From: Paenibacillus typhae
GTDB taxonomy: Bacteria > Bacillota > Bacilli > Paenibacillales > Paenibacillaceae
NCBI RefSeq assembly: GCF_900099765.1
Contig: NZ_FNDX01000032.1
Span: forward strand, 1-62,689
Direction of reading: 5' to 3'
DNA: 62,689 nucleotides
This document shows, in pieces, positions 16,947-26,191 of the stretch. The notes beneath the pieces are model-generated. The model made no database searches. It was given only the letters and a program-made list of their open reading frames with translations, and was not told the DNA's origin. Every line of letters begins with the position of its first letter. Within the stretch, counting starts at the first letter, position 1. A program made the translations under genes and the position numbers.

Positions 16947-19001
16947 TTAGACGAGGTTGCCGCCTCCGTCTTTGTTGCCGCCGTTCGGATCATTACCTTC
17001 TCCGGAATCCGGCTTGTTCGGAATGTCCTTCGTCAAATCAGGGACAGACGAAGATGTATCGTCAGTTTTGCCCTGGATGCGTACGCGCACATCACCAATT
17101 GAATCAATAACGGGCTCGCCGCCTTCATGTGTAACACCTTCTACTTCAGCCGGTTTGCCGTCTTCAGTAAGGTAACCCTGTTCGATCAGTTCTTTGATCT
17201 GATCAAGCTCCAGTGTTTCCTTTTCAAGAAGGGTGTTTGCAATCAGGTGCATTTCCTTGGAGTACTTGGTCAGCAGCTCGCGGCAGCGTTCATAGCAATC
17301 ACGGATAAAGCGCTGCATTTCCTGGTCAATCTCATATGCGATGGAATCACTGTAGTTCTGCTCATGCCCGATATCACGGCCCAGGAAGACCTGGCCCTGG
17401 GATGTGCCGAACTGCATAGGTCCCAGTTTATCACTCATACCGTACTGCATAATCATGCTGCGCACGATACTTGTAGCCTGCTGGAAGTCACTATATGCTC
17501 CAGTACCGATTTCACCGATGAACATCTCTTCGGCTACACGTCCGCCGAGGAGTCCTGTTACTTTATCAAGCAGTTCCTGCTTGGTAACCAGCATGCGGTC
17601 TTCCTTAGGAAGCATGATGACATATCCGCCTGCGCGCCCGCGCGGGATAATGGTAACCTTGTGAACCATATCTGCATGCTCCAGGAAGTATCCTGCAATG
17701 GTATGACCTGCTTCGTGGTAAGCGACGATGCGTTTCTCACGGTCACTGATAATGCGGCTGCGCTTCTCGGTACCCACGATTACGCGGTCGATGGCTTCAT
17801 CAACTTCGCGCATGCCGATATCCTTGCGGTTGCGGCGGGCGGCGAGCAGGGCCGCTTCATTCAGCAGGTTCTCCAGATCAGCCCCGGTGAATCCGGTAGT
17901 ACGCTTCGCAATGACATCAAGCTTAACGTCTTTGGTCAGCGGCTTGTTGCGGGAGTGAACCTTCAGTACAGCTTCACGGCCTTTCACATCAGGGCGGTCA
18001 ACCGTAATCTGACGGTCGAAACGTCCCGGACGGAGCAGTGCCGGATCGAGTATGTCTGCGCGGTTGGTTGCCGCGACGATAATAATGCCTTCGTTGCCGC
18101 CAAAGCCGTCCATTTCGACGAGCAATTGGTTGAGTGTCTGTTCGCGTTCATCATGTCCGCCACCCAGTCCGGCGCCGCGCTGACGGCCCACTGCATCAAT
18201 TTCATCAATGAAAATGATACATGGCGCGTTCTTCTTGGCATTCTCGAACAGGTCACGCACACGGGAAGCACCGACACCGACAAACATTTCTACAAAGTCA
18301 GAACCGGAAATACTGAAGAACGGAACGCCTGCTTCACCGGCAACCGCACGGGCCAGCAGGGTTTTACCTGTACCTGGAGGGCCGACGAGCAGCACCCCTT
18401 TGGGGATACGGGCACCCACTGCAGCGAACTTGCGCGGGTCCTTCAGGAATTCAACGACTTCAACAAGCTCCTGTTTCTCTTCATCAGCACCGGCAACATC
18501 TTCGAAGCTGATTTTCTTCTTCTCTTCGTTATACAGGCGGGCTTTGCTCTTGCCAAAGTTCATCACTTTGCCGCCGCCGCCCTGTGCATTATTGAACAGG
18601 AAGAAGAACAGGATGAACATAATAACCAGCGGGATAATGGAAGAAAGGAATGTCAGCCAGATGCTGTCACCCTCCATTTTCTTCTGGGTCAGCTCAACGC
18701 CGTTGGAATCACTGGCGGCAATGAGCTCATTAATCGCTGCATCTGTAGGAGGTACATATGTGGAGAAGTTTTTCGATTTGGTATCAGTCGGCAAATTTTT
18801 GTATTCGCCGGTAACCAGGAAGGCGTTACCTTCAAACTGAATCGTCATGCTCTTCACATTGTTAGCCTTGATCTCCTGCCGCAACTCATCGTATCTAGGG
18901 AAATCGGCGGATTCATTTCCATTGCTGACAAACTGGACAATGCCCACCACGACTAAAAATAAAATCAAATAAAAACCAGAATTCCGGATGAACCGATTCA
19001 T
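16947..19001 (-). CDS. ftsH: ATP-dependent zinc metalloprotease FtsH
   Basis: A membrane-bound AAA+ protease that degrades unfolded membrane and regulatory proteins. The 684-residue product has two membrane segments (about 9-27 and 110-132) around an extracytoplasmic domain. The AAA domain has Walker A GPPGTGKTLLARA and Walker B CIIFIDEIDAVGRQRG, and the zinc protease motif is HEAGH near residue 430. The C-terminus is a Gly/Asn/Asp-rich tail of about 40 residues, low complexity. The start follows GAGGAGG. hpt precedes it, as in B. subtilis; coaX does not follow directly because nadABC intervenes. Confidence 0.97.
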   Translation of the reverse strand: MNRFIRNSGFYLILFLVVVGIVQFVSNGNESADFPRYDELRQEIKANNVKSMTIQFEGNAFLVTGEYKNLPTDTKSKNFSTYVPPTDAAINELIAASDSNGVELTQKKMEGDSIWLTFLSSIIPLVIMFILFFFLFNNAQGGGGKVMNFGKSKARLYNEEKKKISFEDVAGADEEKQELVEVVEFLKDPRKFAAVGARIPKGVLLVGPPGTGKTLLARAVAGEAGVPFFSISGSDFVEMFVGVGASRVRDLFENAKKNAPCIIFIDEIDAVGRQRGAGLGGGHDEREQTLNQLLVEMDGFGGNEGIIIVAATNRADILDPALLRPGRFDRQITVDRPDVKGREAVLKVHSRNKPLTKDVKLDVIAKRTTGFTGADLENLLNEAALLAARRNRKDIGMREVDEAIDRVIVGTEKRSRIISDREKRIVAYHEAGHTIAGYFLEHADMVHKVTIIPRGRAGGYVIMLPKEDRMLVTKQELLDKVTGLLGGRVAEEMFIGEIGTGAYSDFQQATSIVRSMIMQYGMSDKLGPMQFGTSQGQVFLGRDIGHEQNYSDSIAYEIDQEMQRFIRDCYERCRELLTKYSKEMHLIANTLLEKETLELDQIKELIEQGYLTEDGKPAEVEGVTHEGGEPVIDSIGDVRVRIQGKTDDTSSSVPDLTKDIPNKPDSGEGNDPNGGNKDGGGNLV

Positions 19002-19030
19002 CCCCTACCTCCTCTCACAACGCTCAAGTT

Positions 19031-19060
19031 ATTGTACCATAGCCTGCCCGGAGTCCTCAA
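19031..19060 (-). promoter_or_regulatory. Possible SigA promoter of ftsH
   Basis: Minus strand: TTGAGG (19055-19060), 18 bp, extended -10 TGGTACAAT with core TACAAT (19031-19036), about 25 bp before the ftsH start. Confidence 0.55.
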
Positions 19061-19111
19061 ATAACATCAGGCCCGGGAATCTGATCCGCGGATCTAAGGC
19101 TGTCGAATAGT

Positions 19112-19651
19112 TTATTTGGTGTAAATTTCAGGCTTCAGCACACCGACATAAGGGAGGTTCCGGTACAGCTCGGCATAGTCCAGACCATAGCCTACCAGGA
19201 AGGCATCAGGGATCACAAAGCCGGTATATTCAGCTTCAAGAGTCACTGCACGGCCTGACGGCTTGTCGAACAAAGTTACTACTTTAATGGAAGCAGCATT
19301 GCGGCCCTGCAGCATGTCGATCAGATAGCTGAGCGTAAGGCCACTGTCGATAATGTCCTCAACAATCAGGACGTCACGGCCTTCGACCGAAGTATCCAGA
19401 TCCTTGATGATTTTGACTATACCGGATGATTTGGTCGTGCCGCCATAGCTGGATACCGCCATAAAGTCCATTTCGACAGGTACTGTTATCACTTTAACCA
19501 GATCTGCCATAAAGATAAACGCGCCCTTGAGTACACAAATGACTAAAGGCGTGCGTCCTGCGTATTCTTCGCTCAGCTGGGCGCCAAGCTCCCTGATTCT
19601 TTGTTGAATTTCCTCTTCGCTGATCAAGATTTCCTGAATATCATTCTGCAA
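19112..19651 (-). CDS. hpt: Hypoxanthine phosphoribosyltransferase
   Basis: Salvages hypoxanthine and guanine to IMP and GMP using PRPP. The 179-residue product has the PRPP loop VLIVEDIIDSGLTL and the flexible-loop region MAVSSYGGTTKSSG. It lies 45 bp after tilS. The order tilS-hpt-ftsH is the same as in B. subtilis, where TilS and HprT also interact. Confidence 0.96.
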   Translation of the reverse strand: MQNDIQEILISEEEIQQRIRELGAQLSEEYAGRTPLVICVLKGAFIFMADLVKVITVPVEMDFMAVSSYGGTTKSSGIVKIIKDLDTSVEGRDVLIVEDIIDSGLTLSYLIDMLQGRNAASIKVVTLFDKPSGRAVTLEAEYTGFVIPDAFLVGYGLDYAELYRNLPYVGVLKPEIYTK

Positions 19652-19696
19652 CTTGCGAACCTCCTAAGTTATACTATGAAAGACTTACTTCGACCA

Positions 19697-21139
19697 TTAC
19701 GCTTCTTCGCTTTTCTCCAGCTCCTCCAGAGTCAAAAGCAGAACCGTGGCCGTTTGCCGCCCTACTGCGGCATGCATCGAGCGTCTAACGCCCGGAATCC
19801 AGACGATATTGCCTGCAGCATCACAAACGAGGGGAATTCTAGAACGTTCGGAAGAAGGTATTTTATCATCAATGTAAATATCTTTTACCTTTTTGCTTCC
19901 GTTTAATCCCATAACCCTAATGGTATCTCCAGGCAATCGGGAACGGACAGTCAGCGGCATGGCCAGCTCCCTGCTGTCAAACCAGGCTGATGTCTTCCCT
20001 AAATCCTCCCCCTGTAAAGCAAAGCTCTCCCTCTCCAGCACCGTCATCGTCATTGCTTTGCCAATCTCCGCGATTTCAAGGCGGGAAGGGGGCAAGGACA
20101 ACCGATATGTATAGCTAACCTGCCGCTGCTGAGGCTTGGACGAGAATACAATGGTATCATACTGCCGCACACAGATCAGCCCTCCACCTAAGTCCAGAGT
20201 CCAGACGGTGGGGTATTCCTGCAGCGTTCCCCGGCGTACCGCTTCAATCTTTAAAAAATCAGGTGATAAAGCATCCGCCGACAGATAATTTAATATTAGT
20301 TTAATCAAACGCCGTTGTAAAGCGGACGGCACGGCCGCAAATGCAGCTCTTTGCAAGGTGTATTTTCCATGCTCCGCCAAAACCAGCTCATCGAAGCATT
20401 CTAGCGCATTCGCCTCCATAAACTCATCTTCGGCCCCGGTAATTTCGGACAGCTGAAGGAGCGACTGTTTCACTTTGGGGTTATATTTCTCCAGCATGGG
20501 CAGCAGCTCCAGCCGGACGGCATTCCGCTGATAATGAGTAAGCAGATTGCTGGCATCCAGGACGTACGGATATCCCTGCTCCTGGCAAAGCCCGATAAGA
20601 GCTGTTTTGTTAATACGCAGGAAGGGGCGGATGAGTTCCACCTTTTTTTCGGTTCTTTTCCAGCGCATTCCGGCCAGTCCCGAGGGACCGCTTCCGCGCA
20701 GCAGCCGCATAAGCACGGTCTCTGCCTGGTCATCCGCATGATGAGCCAGCGCGACCGCACGCGCCCCGTAGCGGCGGGCCGTTTCGATCAGAAACCCGTA
20801 CCGCTTCTCTCTGGCAGTCCCCTCCGGTCCTAAACCGCTGCTCTTGGCAATCGAGGGAATATCGAACTCGGCCAGCTCAAACGGTATCCCGAGTTCACCC
20901 GCAAGCGCCCGGACAAATCCGGCCTCTTCCATTGATTCTTCCCTGAACCCGTGATTTACATGGGCGCATACCAGCTTTAGCGGTGTCCATTTCCGGGATA
21001 TTTCATGCAGGATACGCAAAAGAGCCACAGAGTCCGGCCCTCCGGAAACTGCGACTATAAGAGTGTCATGGGGCGCCCACAGCTCATGCTCTGCCGCGGA
21101 CTCCATTACAGACTGCACCAGTCCATTCATCTGCTCCAT
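19697..21139 (-). CDS. tilS: tRNA(Ile)-lysidine synthase
   Basis: Modifies the wobble C of tRNA-Ile(CAU) to lysidine so it reads AUA. The 480-residue product has the PP-loop SGGPDSVALLRILHE, followed by HVNHGFREESMEEAG, ALAHHADDQAETVLMRLLRG, and the C-terminal lysidine-binding domain. The start ATG follows GGAAG. Confidence 0.96.
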   Translation of the reverse strand: MEQMNGLVQSVMESAAEHELWAPHDTLIVAVSGGPDSVALLRILHEISRKWTPLKLVCAHVNHGFREESMEEAGFVRALAGELGIPFELAEFDIPSIAKSSGLGPEGTAREKRYGFLIETARRYGARAVALAHHADDQAETVLMRLLRGSGPSGLAGMRWKRTEKKVELIRPFLRINKTALIGLCQEQGYPYVLDASNLLTHYQRNAVRLELLPMLEKYNPKVKQSLLQLSEITGAEDEFMEANALECFDELVLAEHGKYTLQRAAFAAVPSALQRRLIKLILNYLSADALSPDFLKIEAVRRGTLQEYPTVWTLDLGGGLICVRQYDTIVFSSKPQQRQVSYTYRLSLPPSRLEIAEIGKAMTMTVLERESFALQGEDLGKTSAWFDSRELAMPLTVRSRLPGDTIRVMGLNGSKKVKDIYIDDKIPSSERSRIPLVCDAAGNIVWIPGVRRSMHAAVGRQTATVLLLTLEELEKSEEA

Positions 21140-21214
21140 CTACGGCTTCCTTTCCTGCCTGTTGATATACAGGTGCTTCAGCTTCATGCTCAGCCCCGGA
21201 TCGTATGTATAATG

Positions 21215-22162
21215 TCAAAACCGGATTACCCAGTAAATTGTAAAAGCCAGTACAAACAATGATAACATAAACGCATTTTTGAGCCAGCGCGGTGTGTCCA
21301 CTGTCTCCTTAGCCGGTTTCCTCTGCCCGTAGATATGCTGCTTCCATACTGCTGCCGCCTGTGCGGATCCCGGAAATCCGCCTTTAAGGGCCAGACACAG
21401 CCAGGAGGACAGCTTCTTGTCAGGGAGATTTCGGGCCAGTCGCATCAGATCATCCACATTCCGGGTCTGCGGAAGCTGCTGTGCGCATGCCTTGAGTCCC
21501 TCCTCATTAAGAAGACGCAAGCATAGTACCGCAAAGGAAAACAGGTCGTAACTCTCGTCACCCGTACGGCTGCCGGCATTCCAGAAGCCGCGGTCATGCC
21601 ATTCGGTAAACTGCTTGACGCTGCGTCCCATCGGGCTTGCACCGCCGTAATCGATCAGCTCGGCTTCCCCGTAATCCGACACCATTACATTCTCCGGCTT
21701 CAGGTCACCGAACACAAACCCGCATTCATGCAGCTTCTGCAGCTTCTCCAGCACCCGGAGTCCGACCAGTCCGAGCCAGGTGGCCCCATGTCTTGCCAGA
21801 AAATGATGCAGCGGCCGTCCCTCCACATAACGCATGACGTAAAAGGGTTCATTGATGCCATCCTTAAAATCATCCGATTCCAGCAGGTACGAGGATAGCG
21901 GAGACTCACGTCGGGCCCGGTATTCGCTGCGCTTGCGGCAGGACTGAAGAGAGGTCAGCACATTGATTTCGGACTGCAGCTCAAGAGTATCGTTACCTAC
22001 CTTTAGTGCATACCTCTCCCGTCTGCCTTCCCGCTGCACAAGATATACGGTTCCGTTCGCCCCTTTTCCCAGCATCCGTTCAACGACATAGCGGTTCCCC
22101 CGCCATTTGCCTGTAATCACTGTGCCTACTGGATAGGGTGGATTAGACGACATACCCACCAA
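21215..22162 (-). CDS. yabT: Membrane-anchored serine/threonine protein kinase, YabT-like
   Basis: A Hanks-type kinase of about 315 residues. The glycine loop is GKGANGTVYLV, the invariant Lys is in YALKVGN, the catalytic loop is FGDLKPENVM, and the metal-binding motif is LIDYGG in place of DFG. The His-Arg of the usual HRD is replaced by Phe-Gly. A hydrophobic segment ends the protein (FMLSLFVLAFTIYWVI), anchoring it with the kinase inside. The start is uncertain: TTG at 22162 after GAAGGG, or ATG at 22153; both overlap yabS. B. subtilis YabT acts in sporulation and DNA repair. Confidence 0.85.
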   Translation of the reverse strand: MVGMSSNPPYPVGTVITGKWRGNRYVVERMLGKGANGTVYLVQREGRRERYALKVGNDTLELQSEINVLTSLQSCRKRSEYRARRESPLSSYLLESDDFKDGINEPFYVMRYVEGRPLHHFLARHGATWLGLVGLRVLEKLQKLHECGFVFGDLKPENVMVSDYGEAELIDYGGASPMGRSVKQFTEWHDRGFWNAGSRTGDESYDLFSFAVLCLRLLNEEGLKACAQQLPQTRNVDDLMRLARNLPDKKLSSWLCLALKGGFPGSAQAAAVWKQHIYGQRKPAKETVDTPRWLKNAFMLSLFVLAFTIYWVIRF

Positions 22163-22889
22163 TCATCCCTTCTCGTTCATCATGCTCCGCGCGGTCAACG
22201 CGTTCACGGTGTTCATCCAGTTTATCATAACGGTAATGCTCAAGCACCCTGAAAATCGCCGGCCCTGTCGGAGTTGCGCCTCTCATCTTTAGCCTGCTGA
22301 AAAGAGAACGGACCTCCGATACATTGCTGCTCCAGTCCATATCAAGCGTAGCCTCCTCGCTGCTGGAGCGCCCGGGGAAATGGAAGACGGCAATTTCGCT
22401 GCGTCCCTCACGGGCTTCCAGACTAAGCGCCAGGTCACGGATTGCTTCCTCAACCGCTGCAAGCTTGGGCTTCATGCTGGCACTTGCATCAATAAGCAGG
22501 GCAATGCGCAGAGGCGTTGTTTCAGTAAGCTCATCCACGACTGTTACCACCTGTGAGCGCTTGGCCGGCGGCAAATCCTCAAGTGAGCCTTCACCCAGAA
22601 TTTTTTTTACCTCTTTATTAACCGCCTGCTGAATGGTCTGAACCACGGTCTTGCGCGTCATCATCTGCATCGTCTGCGCAAGCTGCGGTGTACCGACAAT
22701 CCGGCTTAAGCCCCCGCCGGCCTTGGCGATGTCGGCAATTTCCCGGCTGCCCAGCTCCCCGATTGTTCCATAGTCGACCACACCGACAACATTTACGGTG
22801 ATTCCCTCCTGCCGGGCATGCGCCGCAGCCATCACCGGACTTTCCCCCACGTTTGAACAACCGTCAGTAATGAGCAGAATTTGTCTCAT
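22143..22889 (-). CDS. yabS: von Willebrand factor A domain protein, YabS-like
   Basis: A 248-residue protein with vWA character. It opens with ILLITDGCSNVGESP. The second half has a MIDAS-like motif LLIDASASMKP (DxSxS), so it may bind metal. No signal peptide or membrane segment is seen. The gene overlaps the kinase gene by about 20 bp, suggesting a functional pair, as in B. subtilis yabS-yabT. The start follows GGGGAG. Function is unknown. Confidence 0.82.
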   Translation of the reverse strand: MRQILLITDGCSNVGESPVMAAAHARQEGITVNVVGVVDYGTIGELGSREIADIAKAGGGLSRIVGTPQLAQTMQMMTRKTVVQTIQQAVNKEVKKILGEGSLEDLPPAKRSQVVTVVDELTETTPLRIALLIDASASMKPKLAAVEEAIRDLALSLEAREGRSEIAVFHFPGRSSSEEATLDMDWSSNVSEVRSLFSRLKMRGATPTGPAIFRVLEHYRYDKLDEHRERVDRAEHDEREGMIGGYVV

Positions 22890-22984
22890 AACCCGTTCAC
22901 TCCCCTTTGCCTTGTCTCTTTTCTAGCATATCCAAGGTTGAGAGATTTCAAACGCCGCTTAGGCGAGATTTTCAAGTGAAAAGT

Positions 22985-23170
22985 ACTCGTTAAATATAGG
23001 GGAACTGCAAGGAACTTTTGGGCTTCCGATCGCTGTTGTCCTCCGATTTCTTTAATTAGAACCGCTCTTTGCGGTTGAAATCGGAAGACAGCCAATGCTT
23101 CCGAAGCGAGCTTTCCTGCGGAAAGCTTTCAGGCGAACGCTACTGCTTCTACAGCTCCATAATTCCTCTC
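22985..23170. repeat. Folded intergenic element (candidate dispersed repeat)
   Basis: The roughly 360-bp gap between yabS and spoIIE has no gene but dense inverted repeats. Arms at 23022-23050 and 23077-23107 form a long imperfect hairpin; inside it AACCGC (23060-23065) pairs with GCGGTT (23071-23076). Beside it GCTTTCC (23110-23116) pairs with GGAAAGC (23120-23126). The layout suggests a mobile intergenic repeat or a structured RNA. The strand is undetermined. Confidence 0.6.
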
Positions 23171-23184
23171 CGTTGCAAAGACGG

Positions 23185-23212
23185 GCGGGTCTAGTGAATG
23201 GACCCGCCGAAG
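23185..23212 (-). terminator. Terminator of spoIIE
   Basis: Minus strand: GGCGGGTCCATTCACTAGACCCGCC then CGTCTTT. The stem GGCGGGTC/GACCCGCC is strong and the T-run weak. Confidence 0.65.
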
Positions 23213-23252
23213 AAAGGTAACTATACTTTGATAGAATATCTGACTCTGCCTA

Positions 23253-25763
23253 TCAGCTTACCGTACGCGGACGCTCCATCCGGCCGATTCCGGGCAGATG
23301 CAGGCTGGACCACTGCGGATGATAATGATCCAGACGGCTGATGACAATGGTCATGTCATCATGAATCTCATTCCCCTGATAGCGGATCACCTTTTCCAGC
23401 AGCTCGTCGGCCATATCCTGCGGATCATCGCCTTCAAGCTCCTGAATCAGCCGCTTCATCCATATCTCTTTATTAACGGCATATCCGGGCGCATCATAAA
23501 TACCGTCGGTCATCATTATGAGAATATCCCCCGGACGCAGCTGCATGCTGATGAGATCAACCTCGATATCCTTGATGATTCCAATAGGCAGGTTGCTTGA
23601 GGTAATCGGAATGACCTCACTGCCCCGCCGGATAAAGCTTGGCGCAGAGGCGATCTTCATAAAGGTAGTCTGCGCGGAGTACTGGTCAATCAGCGCCATA
23701 TCCACCGTGGCATAAAACTCATCCGGTGAACGGAGGAGCAGAATGGAATTGACGGATTTGATGGCCAGCTTCTCATCCATTCCCGACTGCAGCAGCTTCT
23801 CAAGCATCGACAGTGCAGCGCTGCTCTCCATACGTGCCCGTTCTCCGTTGCCCATGCCGTCACTGACAGATACAGCAAAGGTCCCATTACCCAGCTCAAC
23901 CGTGCTGAAGCTGTCGCCGGACAGGATATCGCCGCCCTTGGCCGCACCTGCTATACCTGTGCTGACTTCATATGCCTTGGCCGAACCAAAGGTAACCATA
24001 GACAAGCCCTCGCGCGGATGGACGGCCGTCTCGCTGACTACGGAAATATTCTCCTCAAGAATGTCAGAGAGCAGCGGCGCAATCATTTTGCGGCATTCAT
24101 CGAATCCCCTTGTATACGCATGTACAATTTCGATTTCAACCCGTCCGGGGTCCAGACTAAGAATCTCAATACTGTGGATGGACAGCCCCAGCTTCTCCAG
24201 CGCCTCGCGGATCTGGCCCTCCTGCCGGTACATGGCCTGTCCTTCCCGTTTGATCTCCTTGGCCAAATCCTCCATGACCTGGGAGACACCGGACAGCTGC
24301 TCGGCCACAAATTGCCGGCTGTCGTATATTTGCCGCTTCCAGCGCATATCATGCTGGTAAAGCTCATATTGCCCTTTCATTACTTCCAGGACGTCAGCCG
24401 TCTTCCCGCAGATCCGGTTCCATTCGGGGGGAAGCTGGGCCGCCGTAATATCCGGGCATTCTTCTACAGTAGTCATCATATCAGTCATGTATCTATATGT
24501 CTGATAGAATTTGGCATCCCAGCAGTGTGTCCGCCGGATGCATCCGGCGCACGCTCCCTCTGTGACGGTACTCATGAAGTTTTCCATCTCGCGGTCGCTT
24601 TTGCCTGCCTCGGCAGCACGGGGAATCTGGCCGAAGCTGCTCGACAGCTGCTGAAACACCTGAGAAAACTGCGTCACCCGTTCAGCTGTAATATCCCGGA
24701 CTCTGCGTGCATATTCATGCTGGGAACGGCTGTGATCGGCAGTACCGGGAACGTACTTGGCGATAGTAGTAATAATTCCTTTCGGTGTTAGAAGAAACAT
24801 TACTACAGCAGCGCAGGTTTCCCAAGTAGAGGCCATGACATCACCGGGACCGAGGAAATAGACGGATAGAATGGTTGAACCGAGCAGCATCCCCATGGAT
24901 ACGGCGCCTTTGCGTCCTGATTGCATCATTCCGGACAGCATGCCGGAAAAAGCAAGCAGGCTCATCTGATAAATGGCACCAACATTGGCAAGACTAAGAA
25001 TCAGACCGGTTACCACGCCGACCGCGGCCCCAAGCGGAGCTCCTCCGGCCAGCGCAAAGAGCAGAATCAGGTATCTGGACAGGATATGTTCAAGGGACAG
25101 CCCGCTTACCGTCCAGCCCACAAGGCCAGTCATGACAGACGCAAGCAGAATGATGAGGCATAGAATCTCATCGCTGCGCAGCGCCCTGCTCTTCATTTTG
25201 AAGGTAAACAACGGAAGCGCCTGCAAAAATACCAAGGTCAATACAAATCCCAGCAGGGCATCCACCGCACACATCATCAGCGGGTACCAGGCAATCGACG
25301 GCCCGATCACAATCCGGAACAGGCCAACCATAAACGACGATACAAATACCATTAACGGTGCATAGGAAAGGTCCACCCGCTGGAAGTTCTCCAGACCTTT
25401 ATAAATCAGGAAAAAGATAATCAGCTCTGACGCTACTACAATCGCTCCGGGAAATGGTGTGAACAGGCTTCCGAGAATAACCGCTGCCGCCACCGGCAGC
25501 ACGGAATCTTTTCTCATAAACATAATGACAGCAAAGTAAGCGGCAGCAAAGGGTGACAGCTCGTCCAATATCATGGCCCGTCCTAACAGAAAGCCCATAA
25601 GACTCAGCAGCAGTGTCCATTTCTTCACCGATATCAGCTGGAGAAGCGGCTGTTTGATCATCCAGTTCTTCACACGCGAGCCCCATGCCTCTTCCTTCTG
25701 CTCCTTGTCCTTGCTTCCGGCTCTGGTCCACTCCGGCAGATTCACCACATTGCTTTTGTTCAT
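23253..25763 (-). CDS. spoIIE: Stage II sporulation protein E (SpoIIE) serine phosphatase
   Basis: Dephosphorylates SpoIIAA to activate SigF in the forespore and helps place the polar septum with FtsZ. The 836-residue product has an N-terminal region of about ten membrane segments (residues about 45-330), a central regulatory and FtsZ-binding region, and a C-terminal PP2C-type phosphatase. The phosphatase shows VSVSDGMGNGERARME and IMMTDGIYDAPG, which carry the metal-binding Asp residues. The start ATG follows GAAGGA. Its promoter has the unusual wide spacing known for Spo0A-activated spoIIE genes. Confidence 0.96.
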   Translation of the reverse strand: MNKSNVVNLPEWTRAGSKDKEQKEEAWGSRVKNWMIKQPLLQLISVKKWTLLLSLMGFLLGRAMILDELSPFAAAYFAVIMFMRKDSVLPVAAAVILGSLFTPFPGAIVVASELIIFFLIYKGLENFQRVDLSYAPLMVFVSSFMVGLFRIVIGPSIAWYPLMMCAVDALLGFVLTLVFLQALPLFTFKMKSRALRSDEILCLIILLASVMTGLVGWTVSGLSLEHILSRYLILLFALAGGAPLGAAVGVVTGLILSLANVGAIYQMSLLAFSGMLSGMMQSGRKGAVSMGMLLGSTILSVYFLGPGDVMASTWETCAAVVMFLLTPKGIITTIAKYVPGTADHSRSQHEYARRVRDITAERVTQFSQVFQQLSSSFGQIPRAAEAGKSDREMENFMSTVTEGACAGCIRRTHCWDAKFYQTYRYMTDMMTTVEECPDITAAQLPPEWNRICGKTADVLEVMKGQYELYQHDMRWKRQIYDSRQFVAEQLSGVSQVMEDLAKEIKREGQAMYRQEGQIREALEKLGLSIHSIEILSLDPGRVEIEIVHAYTRGFDECRKMIAPLLSDILEENISVVSETAVHPREGLSMVTFGSAKAYEVSTGIAGAAKGGDILSGDSFSTVELGNGTFAVSVSDGMGNGERARMESSAALSMLEKLLQSGMDEKLAIKSVNSILLLRSPDEFYATVDMALIDQYSAQTTFMKIASAPSFIRRGSEVIPITSSNLPIGIIKDIEVDLISMQLRPGDILIMMTDGIYDAPGYAVNKEIWMKRLIQELEGDDPQDMADELLEKVIRYQGNEIHDDMTIVISRLDHYHPQWSSLHLPGIGRMERPRTVS

Positions 25764-25799
25764 TCCTTCGCACCACCCGTTTGAGAATTTATGGTTCTC

Positions 25800-25868
25800 A
25801 TTATAAGCGCACGATTCTATGAAAGTTTGTCAGAAACAGAGAGCAGTTCCTGAGAAATTTCCGACAAA
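25800..25868 (-). promoter_or_regulatory. Spo0A-type wide-spaced SigA promoter of spoIIE
   Basis: Minus strand: CTGACA (25828-25833), 22 bp, TATAAT (25800-25805). Near matches to the Spo0A box TGTCGAA lie at TTTGTCGGAAA (25858-25868, minus) and TTTGTCAGAAA (about 25826-25836, plus). In B. subtilis the spoIIE promoter is SigA-dependent with 21-22 bp spacing and needs Spo0A~P. Confidence 0.7.
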
Positions 25869-26135
25869 AAAGCCAGAGACGACATTATTTGGAAATTTAC
25901 GTCCAACCCTTACGGGTCACAGGATTGACACGTCTTGAAGCTGCCCGGACGGCCAGCAGCATAAAACCTGACAGCGTATATTCGTCAGCGATTGCCCCGG
26001 AGATATGTGAAATCGGCAAGGATGCTGTCGGCAATTTATTCGGCAACGACAAAAAAAATCCCGCATAAGAGGATCTGAACATGGAAGCCGGCTCAGACAC
26101 TTTGCAGGGACACAAACATATAAATTATGATCTAC
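25869..26135. other. Gene-free interval between spoIIE promoter and S1-domain gene
   Basis: No convincing gene is seen. A 72-codon minus-strand frame (25897-26115) has no ribosome binding site and no recognisable product. In B. subtilis, tRNA-Met and tRNA-Glu genes sit here; I looked for T-arm sequences such as GGTTCGAATCC on both strands and found none. Confidence 0.5.
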
Positions 26136-26168
26136 AAAAAACCGCAGCGGCATTATGCCCCTGCGGTT
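26136..26168 (-). terminator. Terminator of the S1-domain gene
   Basis: Minus strand: AACCGCAGGGGCATAATGCCGCTGCGGTT followed by TTTTTG. Confidence 0.88.
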
Positions 26169-26191
26169 ATTTATGCTGTACCAGTACCTTA

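Noticed and set aside
17127..18956. Long 609-codon plus-strand frame
   Set aside because: It is the antisense of ftsH. The sense strand carries clear FtsH motifs, so the length reflects codon bias in the opposite frame.
25897..26115. Possible small gene or tRNA pair between spoIIE and the S1-domain gene
   Set aside because: B. subtilis has tRNA genes here, but no T-arm consensus or cloverleaf was found. The minus-strand frame has no ribosome binding site or known family.
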